Shown: piece by piece, positions 8,145 to 17,112 of the stretch
How positions within the stretch are numbered: position 1 is the first letter of the stretch
How the letters are laid out: the number at the start of each line of letters is the position of its first letter
Assembly: GCF_031585635.1 (NCBI RefSeq)
Contig: NZ_CP134198.1
Coordinates: 434,001-498,000, forward strand
Length of the DNA: 64,000 bases
From: Paraburkholderia sp. FT54
GTDB lineage: Bacteria > Pseudomonadota > Gammaproteobacteria > Burkholderiales > Burkholderiaceae
Direction: 5' to 3'
The notes under the pieces: model-generated
Databases searched by the model: none
The model's input: only the letters and a program-made list of their open reading frames with translations
What the model was told of the DNA's origin: nothing
Program-made: the position numbers and the translations under genes

Positions 8145-9146
8145 ATGCACGTCCACCTAGAAAATACGACCTCCAAGCCCCGTCCGTTCTGGCTTACGCC
8201 TAAACTCGTCGACGCCGCGCGCTCGAGCAATGCCGCGTTGCCGGGCGAAGTGCGGTTCACCGTCGGTAGCGATCTGGAAGACTTTGCGGGCAGCTTATCG
8301 ACTGCGACAGTGCTCGTTACGTCGTCGGGCGTCATTTGCGCTCCGCGGTTTCCGCGCGGTGATCTGGCCGCGGCTGCGCCCAATCTACGATTCATTCACC
8401 TGATCGATGCAGGCGTGGAAGACGTCATGCCGTTGAACTGGCTGCCGGCGAACGTCCAGCTAGTCAACAACAGCGGGGTACACGTAGAGAAGGCACGCGA
8501 ATTCACGATCATGTCGTTGCTCGCACTCAACGCGCGCCTCCCGGAAATAGTGTGGCACCAGCAGCGGGCGCAATGGGAGCAGGTTTTCACACCGCTCATT
8601 CGAGGAAAATCGCTCCTGGTCATTGGGCTTGGTGACATGGGACAGGCAGCAGTGGCGGCTGGTCACACACTCGGCATGAAAGTCTTTGGCGTACGGCGTT
8701 CGGGCATGAGTGTACCTGGTGTCGAGCGAGTCTATTTGCCGGGTCAACTACACGAGGCGGTCGAATTAGCTGACTTCATCGTGATCGCTACGCCCTTGAC
8801 TTCCGGTACGCGGAACCTCGTTAGTCGGTCAGTTTTGGAAGCGACGAAACAATCGGCAGCATTGTTGAATATTGGGCGAGCGGACGTTCTGGATCACGGC
8901 GCGCTCGTCGACTTGCTAAGGAATGGCAGGCTAAGCGGCGCGATATTGGACGTGTTGCCGCAAGAGCCGTTGCCCTCGTCGTCGGAGCTTTGGGCCTGCC
9001 CGAACCTGATTATCAATCCACATGTAGGCGCGGACGACCCAACCACTTACATGACGGAAACGATGCGATTGCTTTTCGCCAATTTGCAGCAACACCTTAC
9101 CGGCCGGCCGCTTCAAAACATCGTAGATCGGATGACCGAATACTAA
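8145..9146 (+). CDS. D-isomer-specific 2-hydroxyacid dehydrogenase family protein
   Basis: A 333-residue NAD(P)-dependent dehydrogenase. The Rossmann fold motif GLGDMGQAAVAAG is followed by the conserved ATPLTSGTRNLV segment with the catalytic arginine region, the Glu region DVLPQEPLPSS and the catalytic His in INPHVG. The ATG at 8145 follows AGAAGGAAC. It is the last gene of the first catabolic block, about 95 bases after the amidase. It may reduce or oxidise the carbon skeleton left after deamidation; the substrate is unknown. Confidence 0.85.
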   Translation: MHVHLENTTSKPRPFWLTPKLVDAARSSNAALPGEVRFTVGSDLEDFAGSLSTATVLVTSSGVICAPRFPRGDLAAAAPNLRFIHLIDAGVEDVMPLNWLPANVQLVNNSGVHVEKAREFTIMSLLALNARLPEIVWHQQRAQWEQVFTPLIRGKSLLVIGLGDMGQAAVAAGHTLGMKVFGVRRSGMSVPGVERVYLPGQLHEAVELADFIVIATPLTSGTRNLVSRSVLEATKQSAALLNIGRADVLDHGALVDLLRNGRLSGAILDVLPQEPLPSSSELWACPNLIINPHVGADDPTTYMTETMRLLFANLQQHLTGRPLQNIVDRMTEY

Positions 9147-9589
9147 GAGGCTGCCCCGCTGCGAGGGTTGGGCAGCAGGTCATCCGGGATGTGGTGTGCC
9201 GCATGGTCTACCCAGAGAAATCAGAGTTCTTAGCCTCCTCGCCGGTGCCACGCAGATGGTCGGTTCGATACTGCGGTCGACCGCGTCGGGGTCGAGAGTA
9301 CCATTCGGAATGAGCAAAAGCGGCCATGCGCGTATGGGCTTCTTCACACTCGTGCGGGGGCCGCTTCGGCCGACAACGTGCCCGCTACCGCAAACTCGCG
9401 GATGGCCGTTGGGCCTTGGAAGCGGCCATTGACCTAGTGTCGGTTCCAATGGCGGCTCCGGGTCCAGATGGAATGGACACCGCCCTCCCTCCGGGGATGT
9501 GAGCCTCATTGAGGGCCCCCAGAACCGAACGGCATCAATGTGCCAAAGTGGAGTTGCGACACAACCACTTGAGGAGCGGAGGCCCCAAA
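9147..9589. other. Intergenic region with an imperfect hairpin
   Basis: It contains a 7-bp inverted repeat GCTGCCC/GGGCAGC (9150-9156 and 9170-9176) just after the dehydrogenase stop. There is no T-run, so terminator function is uncertain. The remainder holds GC-rich GGCCGTTGG/AAGCGGCC-type sequence like other gaps in this window. No gene was recognised. Confidence 0.35.
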
Positions 9590-9930
9590 TGAATGTTACG
9601 ACCTATGGACTGGATGTTGCAAAGCGGGTGTTCCAGATGTACTGGGTGGATGCACAAACCAGTGAGGTTGCCAATCGCCGGTTCGGACGTGACGACCTGA
9701 TCACGTTTCTGGCACAGCGCCCTGCTGGTCGAGTGGCGCTCGAGGCCTGCGGAAGCGCTCATTGGTGGACACGCAAGATTCAGGCGCTCGGGCACGAGGT
9801 GGTGCTCCTGCATGCCCAGTTCATCCGGCCATTCGTGCAAACGAACAAGACCGACGCAGCGGACGCCAAAGCAATATGGACTGCCGTGCAGCAACCTGGA
9901 ATGCGTACGGTTGCAGCCAAGACGGAGGAT
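9590..9930 (+). pseudogene. IS110/IS1111-type transposase, N-terminal fragment
   Basis: The ATG at 9590 after GGAGCGGAGG opens a frame with the IS110 N-terminal catalytic domain (MNVTTYGLDVAKRVFQMYWVD, then VALEACGSAHWW and TNKTDAADAKAIW). Transposase similarity stops after about 113 residues (QQPGMRTVAAKTED); the frame then runs into unrelated hydrolase sequence. The C-terminal transposase domain is missing. A C-terminal fragment of the same general type lies at 47.4 kb. Confidence 0.82.
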
Positions 9931-10282
9931 CTCGCATATGTATCGCGGACCGCAAAGAGATCTGGTGGCGTGGAACTCGGCGCTGCTGTACGACATGATC
10001 CTGACGCAACCGGTCTATTACGAACTGCCGCAAATCAAGCCGCCGACGCTGTTGATGATTGGAGACAAGGACACGACTGCGATCGGTAAAGAGTTTGCAC
10101 CGACCGGGATTCGTCCCTCTCTCGGCAATTATCCGCAACTTGCAAATCAGGCCGCCGCTGTGATTCCACACGTCAAGCTCGTCGAGTTTCCGAGCGCAGG
10201 ACATGCGCCACAGATGCAGGATCCGGACGCGTTTCATGCGGCTTTGCTTTGCGGAATGACCGATCCGGGCGCGACAAATTAA
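9931..10282 (+). pseudogene. Alpha/beta hydrolase, C-terminal remnant
   Basis: In a frame different from the transposase, the sequence reads YRGPQRDLVAWNSALLYDM, then IKPPTLLMIGDKDTTAIGK and VEFPSAGHAPQMQDP. These are the acid and histidine regions of an alpha/beta hydrolase (GDKD and GHAP). The nucleophile-containing N-terminal half is absent, replaced by the IS110 fragment. The remnant ends at a normal stop at 10282. It is judged non-functional. Confidence 0.7.
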
Positions 10283-10542
10283 TTCACATACCGCGCCGAT
10301 TAAAGTTTGAACCTGGGCAGAGATCGGACTGAGCAGGAGCGGTTGTGGATCTATGTATGGGTTTTCGGGATGGTTGTCTTCCGTCGTATGAAGATGGATT
10401 TCTCGTGCGCGGCGAACGACGCCAGGCGGACCCGGAAGCGCTAGCAGTGTCGTGTACCAGCGCTGGACGACGTCATTGGGCGGTTCGCCGGCCGAAGCGA
10501 ACGTTCATGGCTCGCCTTGACACTGACTCGAATCTCATTTAA

Positions 10543-10557
10543 ATTCATTGAATGAAT
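10543..10557. promoter_or_regulatory. Perfect palindrome upstream of the GntR gene, candidate operator
   Basis: ATTCATT-G-AATGAAT is a perfect 7-bp inverted repeat around one central base, 18 bases before the regulator start codon and followed by CAATCAAACAATCAAT. FadR-type GntR regulators bind short dyads in their own promoters. Autoregulation is inferred. Confidence 0.45.
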
Positions 10558-10575
10558 CAATCAAACAATCAATAA

Positions 10576-11289
10576 ATGAAAGTTCATGTCTCCAGCCAGC
10601 GATTTGAGCAGCCTGCCGCACGCGTATCACTCGTCGATTCGGCCGCCGATATCCTGCGTGAACGTATTCGTAGCGGTGGGTGGAGAGTAGGCGACAAACT
10701 GCCAATTGAACCTGAGCTGGCAATCCTCCTCGAGGTCAGTCGTGGAACAGTGCGTGCGGCTGTGCGCAGCCTTGTCGTCGAGGGATTGCTGGACGTGCGT
10801 CAGGGGGCGGGTACCTTTGTGGCATCAGCCATGGAGCGTTCAGCTGAAGTTAAGCGGCTACGGCGTATGGGCCTGCGGAGTCAGTTCGAGGTACGCCGCG
10901 CACTTGAAGTGGAGGCCATGCGCCTTGCGGCTGTGCGGGCGACAGCGCGCGACCTCAAGCAATTGCGCTCGTTGCTTGAGAAGCGCGGTCACTGGCTTGG
11001 CGTCGAAAGTGACAAGGTGCGATTTGTTGCCGATGACTACCTGTTCCACCTGGCGATCTTAAAGGCGGCGCACAATCCCGCACTTCTTGAAACTTACGAA
11101 TTCCTCTCGATGGCAGTGAATGAAACCATCGCATCGACTCTTGAAGTCGACATTCCTGAACCCGATTACGAGGCGCATCGCTCGTTGATCGACGCCATCG
11201 AGTCGCGCTCTCCCGATATAGCGGAAAAGGCAGTCCGCGATTTCATGGATTTCATCCTTGTCGCGTTGCCGGAGGTGTCCCGCTCATGA
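10576..11289 (+). CDS. GntR-family regulator, FadR subfamily
   Basis: A 237-residue regulator with an N-terminal winged helix (ADILRERIRSGGWRVGDKLPIEPELAILLEVSRGTVRAAVRSL, residues about 25-70) and a C-terminal all-helical FCD effector domain containing FEVRRALEVEAMRLAA and FHLAILKAAHNPALLETYEF. FCD proteins bind small carboxylates or metals. It overlaps the downstream MFS gene by 4 bases, so regulator and transporter are co-expressed, and the transporter substrate is probably related to the inducer. Confidence 0.9.
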   Translation: MKVHVSSQRFEQPAARVSLVDSAADILRERIRSGGWRVGDKLPIEPELAILLEVSRGTVRAAVRSLVVEGLLDVRQGAGTFVASAMERSAEVKRLRRMGLRSQFEVRRALEVEAMRLAAVRATARDLKQLRSLLEKRGHWLGVESDKVRFVADDYLFHLAILKAAHNPALLETYEFLSMAVNETIASTLEVDIPEPDYEAHRSLIDAIESRSPDIAEKAVRDFMDFILVALPEVSRS

Positions 11290-12650
11290 GCCGGGAGATT
11301 TCCGATTCATCCTTGCTCGCCGCTCAGAAGTACGCCGGCTCAAGAGAATTGCAGCCTGCCGTCGACATGACGCTTGCAGACGAGCAGCTGATCGATGCGC
11401 AGGTTGATTCCGTGCCGCCGCCCAAGGCTGAAGCACTCACTAGTGTTCGCGGGAAGGTATTGCTTGGAGCCAGCCTTGTGCTGGTCGCGCTCAATCTCCG
11501 TCCGCTGTTTTCGAGCCTCGGTTCGTTGCTGCCTGAAGTGGCCCGTGCGAATGGCCTTGCGCCCGCGATGGCGAGCGCGCTCACGACCTTGCCGGTCCTG
11601 TGCCTTGGCATCTTTGCGCCGGCCAGTCCTGCGCTCGCACGCCGGTTTGGCGCCGAACGGATCATTTTCTGGCTGATGTTGCTGCTTGCGGTTGGTACCG
11701 CGTTGAGGGTGACCGGTCCGATCGTCGCGCTGTTCGCGGGCACGATCCTCGCTGGCGCCTCGATCGCGGTCATTAACGTGCTCCTGCCCGGCCTGATCAA
11801 ACGGGACTTTGCCGAACGTACTGGTCTGATGGCGGGACTGTACACGATGGCGTTGTGCGCGGGTGCCGCCATGGCGGCCGGATTGACCGTGCCACTCGAG
11901 CGGCGGTTCCACGGTGCATGGGCACCCGCGCTCGCCTTCTGGGCATTGCCGGCTCTCGTCGCAGCACTCTGCTGGCGTCCTCATTTGCGCTCGCCGCAAG
12001 TGGTCAGTCATCAAGGGCGGATCGTGTCGCGTGGCCTGTGGCAGTGCCCACTTGCATGGCAGGTCACGATCTTCATGGTGCTTCAGTCAATGCTGTCATT
12101 CACCGTATTTGGATGGCTGGCTCCGATCCTGCGTGATCGCGGTGTGCCGGCCGACCACGCAGGTCTGGTGGTGTCGGTCTCGGTGATCCTGCAGACATTG
12201 GCGTGCCTGGTAGCGCCTGCTACGGCAGCGAAGCTTCCAAACCAGCGTGTACTCAATGCCGTCGTGGTCGTGCTGGCTGTCAGTGGCTTCCTTGGCTGTC
12301 TGTTTGCTCCACTTTCAACGCTGTGGTTCTGGGCAGTTGTACAAGGGCTCGGTCAGGGCGCGCTCACCTCGGTAGCGTTGACGCTGATTGTGCTGCGCTC
12401 GAAAAACGCGCACATTGCCGCCGAACTTTCCGGGATGGTGCAGGGAGTTGGCTATGGCGTCGGAGCCACGGGCCCGCTGCTGGTTGGTGTGTTGCATGGA
12501 TGGACGGGAAATTTCGAGAGCGTGGGATTGATGTTCGCCGCGGTTGGTGTCGCTGCTATCGTTTTTGGTTTCCTTGCTGGGCGCGCACGCCACGTGAAGG
12601 GTGTGTTGTACGAAATCCGCACGATCGAGCGGATAGTCACTGAAGTGTGA
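11286..12650 (+). CDS. MFS transporter, CynX/NimT family
   Basis: A 454-residue protein with a hydrophilic N-terminal tail of about 50 residues and about twelve transmembrane segments. LVALNLRPLFSSLGSLLPEV near the first helix and LLPGLIKRDFAERTGLMAGLYTMAL are typical of the CynX/NimT (cyanate/2-nitroimidazole) family. The ATG overlaps the GntR stop. It may import or export a small anionic or nitrogenous compound and could serve the upstream nitrogen genes, although debris now separates them. Confidence 0.85.
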   Translation: MSREISDSSLLAAQKYAGSRELQPAVDMTLADEQLIDAQVDSVPPPKAEALTSVRGKVLLGASLVLVALNLRPLFSSLGSLLPEVARANGLAPAMASALTTLPVLCLGIFAPASPALARRFGAERIIFWLMLLLAVGTALRVTGPIVALFAGTILAGASIAVINVLLPGLIKRDFAERTGLMAGLYTMALCAGAAMAAGLTVPLERRFHGAWAPALAFWALPALVAALCWRPHLRSPQVVSHQGRIVSRGLWQCPLAWQVTIFMVLQSMLSFTVFGWLAPILRDRGVPADHAGLVVSVSVILQTLACLVAPATAAKLPNQRVLNAVVVVLAVSGFLGCLFAPLSTLWFWAVVQGLGQGALTSVALTLIVLRSKNAHIAAELSGMVQGVGYGVGATGPLLVGVLHGWTGNFESVGLMFAAVGVAAIVFGFLAGRARHVKGVLYEIRTIERIVTEV

Positions 12651-12857
12651 CCCAGGTACAACGATGCGCTCGCGCCTCTGATGGATCGTCGGTGGTTATA
12701 TACCGTCCGAGCGGATACCTGACCGATATCGCTGAATGCGCGGACGTCCGTTCCACATCTAAACCCGCCATAGTCGGGCTGACGCGTTGAAGGGCCGGTA
12801 CGGGTCGAGCTTGTGTGAAAACATGCTGATCACCTAAACTGGATTAACTCATTCAGC

Positions 12858-14315
12858 ATGGGTGACCGGATGAAGCGATTCATAGAAGGTGAAGATCGCA
12901 AGCAGGTGACGCTGCTTCCAGAATGCCTCGATGACTTCGTTGCCGAGGACAATCCGGTCAGGATCATCGAGGCGTTCGTTGAAGAGCTTGACCTTGCATC
13001 ATTGGGCTTCGATGGAGCAATGCCGTCGACCACAGGTCGACCGTCCTATCATCCAGCAGTGCTGCTGAAGATCTATATCTACGGCTACCTGAACCGGGTG
13101 CAATCGAGTCGGCGTCTTGAGCGCGAATGCCAGCGCAATGTTGAGTTGATGTGGCTGACGGGCCGCCTGGCGCCGGACTTCAAGACCATAGCCGACTTCC
13201 GTCGTGACAACGGCGTCGGCATTCGCAACGTGTGTCGCCGCTTCGTGATGCTGTGCCGTGAACTGAAGCTGTTCTCGCAAGCACTGGTTGCCATTGACGG
13301 CAGCAAGTTCAAGGCAGTCAATACGCGCGATCGCAACTTCACGGAGGGTAAGGGCGACAAGCGCCAGAAGCAGATCGAGGAGAGCATCCAGCGGTATCTG
13401 AACGCGCTGGAGACTGCCGATCGTACGCAACCCGCTGAGCTGGAAGCAAAGACGACTCGGCTGCAGGACAAGATCGCGCGTTTGCGCGAGCAGATGCGAA
13501 ACCTCGAGCAGATCAAGGAGCAACTCAAGACTGAGCCTGACGGTCAGCTCTCGATGACCGATCCTGATGCACGCTCCATGGCGACGAGCGGCAAAGGCTC
13601 AGGCATGGTGGGCTACAACGTACAGGTGGCGGTAGACGCCAAACACCACCTCATCGTTGCTCACGTGGTCACAAACTCTGGCAGCGACCGGGCGCAGCTT
13701 AGCCCCATGGCAAAAGCTGCGCGCGATGCGATGGGTAAGGCCAGACTGCGGGCCGTCGCCGATCGTGGCTACTATAGTGGGCCTCAGATCAAGGAGTGCG
13801 CGGATGCCGGGATCGCGGTAATGCTGCCGAAACCCACGACATCAAGCGCGAAATGCCATGGTCGATTTGATAGGGCTGACTTCATCTACATTGCGCGGGA
13901 CGACGAATACCAGTGTCCAGCCGGTGAACGGGCAATCTACCGTTTCACCCGGGAGGAACATGGTATGCAATTACGCCGATACTGGAGCAGCGCCTGTCCT
14001 CAGTGCCCAATAAAATCGCAATGCACGCCAAGTCCGTATCGGCGAATCACCCGATGGGAACACGAGTCAGTGTTGGAAGGTGTTCAACGTCAACTCGACC
14101 AAACGCCTGAGGCAATGACGATACGCCGACGCACCGTCGAACATGTCTTCGGGACGTTCAAGCACTGGATGGGTTACACGCACTTCCTGACACGCCGGCT
14201 ACCCAACGTGGGCACCGAAATGAGTCTTAACGTACTTGCCTACAATCTCACCCGAGTGCTGCGAATCCTGGGGTTCAAGAAGACAATGAAGGCGATGCGG
14301 CTGGTGGGTGCGTGA
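12858..14315 (+). CDS. IS1182-family transposase
   Basis: A 485-residue transposase, complete in length. The N-terminus MKRFIEGEDRKQVTLLPECLDDFV, then TGRPSYHPAVLLKIYIYGYLNRVQSSRRLE and GSGMVGYNVQVAVDAKHHLIVAHVVTN, identify an IS1182-type DDE transposase. The ATG at 12858 or the one at 12870 may be used. The left flank has TTGTGTGAAAACA, which may be the left inverted repeat, but I could not find a convincing matching right copy, so the element may be truncated on its right side. Confidence 0.88.
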   Translation: MGDRMKRFIEGEDRKQVTLLPECLDDFVAEDNPVRIIEAFVEELDLASLGFDGAMPSTTGRPSYHPAVLLKIYIYGYLNRVQSSRRLERECQRNVELMWLTGRLAPDFKTIADFRRDNGVGIRNVCRRFVMLCRELKLFSQALVAIDGSKFKAVNTRDRNFTEGKGDKRQKQIEESIQRYLNALETADRTQPAELEAKTTRLQDKIARLREQMRNLEQIKEQLKTEPDGQLSMTDPDARSMATSGKGSGMVGYNVQVAVDAKHHLIVAHVVTNSGSDRAQLSPMAKAARDAMGKARLRAVADRGYYSGPQIKECADAGIAVMLPKPTTSSAKCHGRFDRADFIYIARDDEYQCPAGERAIYRFTREEHGMQLRRYWSSACPQCPIKSQCTPSPYRRITRWEHESVLEGVQRQLDQTPEAMTIRRRTVEHVFGTFKHWMGYTHFLTRRLPNVGTEMSLNVLAYNLTRVLRILGFKKTMKAMRLVGA

Positions 14316-14781
14316 GCACCCCGTAGGTCCTAAAACAAAGCCCTTAAACTCGTCTGGAACGCATCAGAGACGTTCACCTTCTCGTCGTCGCCGTGATGAC
14401 CGCAAAGGCAGTCGAACGCGCCGCCGGGGTCAGAGTCACGCGTCGAATCGCAATTCCATCGGGTTTCCACACGACCTAGACCGAACTGCGACCTTCGAAC
14501 CGGCAACGCGCGAGGACGGTCTGCGCGCATTCATCGCTTGGCGCGCTGCGTCCGCTTGCGCGGAGACATTCCGGGGAGCTGGGCGGTCGGACGTTCCGCC
14601 GCTGCGGCCGTCGCCTTCGACTTCGGTTTGTTCATCGGCTCGACTTCCTGTGAATGATGTGCCGGTCCTAGCAATCGGCCGCAAGGCATCGCTCGGGCGC
14701 ATGGTGTTTACACCAGGATGGAGAACCGGGGGGCACCCCGAGGTCTAACTTGGTGCTTTGCCACTCTCCAGGAAACACACC
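14316..14781. other. Region downstream of IS1182 without a confident gene
   Basis: It probably includes the right end of the IS. On the minus strand a 34-residue basic open frame (14635 down to 14531, starting MNKPKSKATAAAA and ending RKRTQRAKR) follows AGGAAGTCG; it could be a tiny real gene or the head of a truncated one. A near-palindrome GGTGTTTACACC occurs at about 14703. Nothing else was recognised. Confidence 0.35.
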
Positions 14782-15072
14782 ATGAACACTAGAGAATTCC
14801 CGAAAGAGATCGTTGGCCAGGGACTGCGGGTCGCTGACACCGCTCTTTTGACTGCGATCTTCGAACGCGTCGCCGAAAATAACCCGGAGATCGCGCGATC
14901 GATCATCGAGGCAGCAATCAGACATGTCCCGCCCCACTCTGCACGCGCGGGCGAGGCATCGGTTGAAATGATCGCGCGCGACGAACTGAATAACCGTCTG
15001 CAGTCTTTACTGGGCGAGATCGCTCCGCCCAGCCAACGCGTCGACGGCGTCCAGCGCAGAGTGATGAGGTAG
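14782..15072 (+). CDS. Hypothetical 96-residue protein
   Basis: The ATG at 14782 follows CCAGGAAACACACC, an acceptable ribosome binding site. The product (MNTREFPKEIVGQGLRVADT, helical, with IARSIIEAAIRHVPP and NNRLQSLLGEIAPP) is acidic-to-neutral, soluble and has no recognised domain. It lies in a debris zone between an IS1182 element and a truncated SnoaL-like gene, so it could be a recent arrival or a fragment. Confidence 0.4.
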   Translation: MNTREFPKEIVGQGLRVADTALLTAIFERVAENNPEIARSIIEAAIRHVPPHSARAGEASVEMIARDELNNRLQSLLGEIAPPSQRVDGVQRRVMR

Positions 15073-15089
15073 CTTCGGCTGCACCACGT

Positions 15090-15239
15090 CGAATCCAGGT
15101 CTTGCGCCTTGTCGGAGCGGTTCCCCGCGTGATCCGTGAAAATCAGGTCGTCCGCGATCAGGTCGTCCAGCTCGACCACATCCCCGGCGAGCATTGCTGC
15201 CTGCAGGCGCGTCGCAAGCATTTCAACGATGGCTTTCAT
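15090..15239 (-). pseudogene. SnoaL/NTF2-like protein, N-terminal fragment
   Basis: From the ATG at 15239 the minus strand encodes KAIVEMLATRLQAAMLAGD followed by VVELDDLIADDLIFTDH and GNRSDKAQDLD, the first about 50 residues of a DUF4440/SnoaL-like protein. Family similarity then stops and the frame runs on into unrelated sequence antisense to the 14782 gene. The gene is therefore truncated by a rearrangement near 15085-15095. Confidence 0.6.
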
Positions 15240-15784
15240 GATTTTCCCTCGGGCTGCAATGTTATCTGTGTGACGCACATTAGCGCGGAGCGCATCCGCG
15301 TACCAGCACTTCCGAGAGAGCCTTATCAAACAATCGGCTCGCGTTGGTCACGAGACAGCGGGCCGCAGCCGCCGATGGCGATCAGTCAGCGACCCGCCAT
15401 ACGCCGACGGGTGTAACCGGCCGTTCCAAGGGCGCCTTTAGTGCCGATAGCGGACCGCTACGCGCATCGCTTCCAAGATGCGAACCACCCCGATACGGCT
15501 AGCCATGTACCCATCGCCGCAGTGGCGACATGCTCACTATGGGTGAGCGGGAGTGCTCAGCGGAGGGGGATATCTGCCGACGATCAGGCTGACTGTACAG
15601 ATACGGTGAATTTAAGTTACCTTTAAGAATCCCGGTATAGCTTCTTGGAAATGTCATGTCGTGATCTTTATTGCAATGTGCTTTCAGCGGGCGCAGAGCG
15701 AGATCGGGTGATTCCTCAGTGTCCTCAGCTTGCCGGACTGAACGTCCAGTTGCGACCGTTGGTCCCGGCGGCAGCTTCCTCTGA
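15240..15784. other. Intergenic region, no gene recognised
   Basis: The sequence has an AT-richer stretch around 15590-15680 (GTGAATTTAAGTTACCTTTAAG) that could hold a promoter. No open frame with a plausible start and protein signature was found. Confidence 0.4.
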
Positions 15785-15811
15785 CCCAGCGTGAGCGCTG
15801 GGTTTTTTTTT
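15785..15811 (+). terminator. Rho-independent terminator
   Basis: A perfect 7-bp stem CCCAGCG/CGCTGGG with loop TGAG is followed by nine Ts (15803-15811). It would stop plus-strand transcription entering the MFS gene that starts 12 bases later; no intact plus-strand gene is left upstream for it to serve. Confidence 0.8.
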
Positions 15812-15822
15812 GATTGCACTCC

Positions 15823-17019
15823 ATGCACGCGACCTCAAACACCTCAACAGCCCCTTCACGCATGAGCGCGCTCGAATTGCGCGCGACTGTGTCGCTCGCC
15901 GCAATCTTTGCGCTGCGCATGCTAGGCCTCTTCATGATCATGCCGGTGTTTTCGGTCTATGCGAAAACCACCCCCGGCGGCGACAACCTGCTGCTGGTCG
16001 GCATCGCGCTCGGCGCCTACGGCGTGACGCAGTCGCTCCTCTACATCTTCTACGGCTGGGTCTCCGACCAGGTCGGCCGCAAGCCCGTCATCGCGACCGG
16101 CCTCGTGATCTTCGCGATCGGCAGCTTCGTCGCCGCAGGCGCGCACGACATGGTATGGATCATCGTGGGCCGCGTCATACAGGGCATGGGCGCGGTGTCG
16201 TCGGCCGTGCTCGCGCTCATCGCCGACCTGACCGCCGAGGAGCACCGTACCAGGGCGATGGCGATGGTGGGCGGCTCGATCGGCATGTCCTTCGCCGTGG
16301 CCATCGTGGGCGCACCGATCGTGTTCCACTTGGTCGGCATGAGCGGCCTCTTTACGCTGGTCGGCGTATTCTCGATCCTCGCGGTGGGCGTGGTGATATG
16401 GGTGGTGCCCGACGCACCGCGGCCTGTGCACGTGCGCGCGCCGTTCGCCGAGGTGCTCCACAACGTCGAACTGCTGCGCCTGAACTTCGGTGTGCTCGTG
16501 CTCCACGCCACGCAAACGGCGCTCTTTCTCGTCGTGCCGCGACTGCTCGTCGATGCCGGTCTGCCGGTCGCGTCGCACTGGAAGATTTACCTGCCGGTCA
16601 TGGGTCTCGCATTCGTCATGATGGTTCCCGCCATCATCGCGGCGGAGAAACGGGGCAAGATGAAAGCCGTGATTGTTTCTGCGATCGGTCTTATCCTGAT
16701 CGGCCAGCTGTTGCTCGGCTCGCTCGCGCATACACTCGTGATCGTGTCAGCTGTCCTCTTCGTGTACTTCCTCAGCTTCAACATTCTGGAAGCGTCGCAG
16801 CCCTCGCTCGTCTCGAAGCTCGCGCCGGGCAACCGCAAGGGCGCGGCCACGGGCGTCTACAACACCACGCAGTCGATCGGACTCGCGCTCGGCGGCGTGG
16901 TGGGCGGCTGGCTCCTCAAGCACGACGGCCCAGGCACCGTGTTTTACGCCTGCTCAGGCCTCGTCTTGTGCTGGCTTATAATCGCGGCCGGTATGAAGGC
17001 GCCACCGCGCAAGGCCTAG
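15823..17019 (+). CDS. MFS transporter, drug/efflux-type
   Basis: A 398-residue, twelve-helix major facilitator protein. It has the A-motif loop GWVSDQVGRKPVIATGL between helices 2 and 3, GRVIQGMGAVSSAVLALIADL for helices 4-5, and GVYNTTQSIGLALGGVVGGWL near the end, a YajR/DHA1-like pattern. The ATG at 15823 lies immediately after the terminator T-run, so its promoter must overlap that area or a later ATG (15862) is used. GC content and codon usage match a core gene; it is followed by a ClC gene in the same direction. Confidence 0.85.
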   Translation: MHATSNTSTAPSRMSALELRATVSLAAIFALRMLGLFMIMPVFSVYAKTTPGGDNLLLVGIALGAYGVTQSLLYIFYGWVSDQVGRKPVIATGLVIFAIGSFVAAGAHDMVWIIVGRVIQGMGAVSSAVLALIADLTAEEHRTRAMAMVGGSIGMSFAVAIVGAPIVFHLVGMSGLFTLVGVFSILAVGVVIWVVPDAPRPVHVRAPFAEVLHNVELLRLNFGVLVLHATQTALFLVVPRLLVDAGLPVASHWKIYLPVMGLAFVMMVPAIIAAEKRGKMKAVIVSAIGLILIGQLLLGSLAHTLVIVSAVLFVYFLSFNILEASQPSLVSKLAPGNRKGAATGVYNTTQSIGLALGGVVGGWLLKHDGPGTVFYACSGLVLCWLIIAAGMKAPPRKA

Positions 17020-17112
17020 CTTTCCGGTGCCCGGCGTAAAATGGCCCCAGCGGCACGAATCGCAAATTTGGTCTCAAGTCTGAACAACGCGACAAAGAAG
17101 AGGATACAGATC

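Noticed and set aside
14745..15329. 194-codon minus-strand frame as one protein
   Set aside because: Only the first about 50 residues after 15239 resemble a SnoaL-like protein; the remainder is antisense to another frame, so it is a truncated remnant.
15810..17039. Long plus-strand open frame of about 400 codons overlapping the MFS gene in another frame
   Set aside because: It is arginine-rich and low in hydrophobic segments, the usual mirror of a GC-rich real gene; the overlapping frame encodes a textbook MFS protein.
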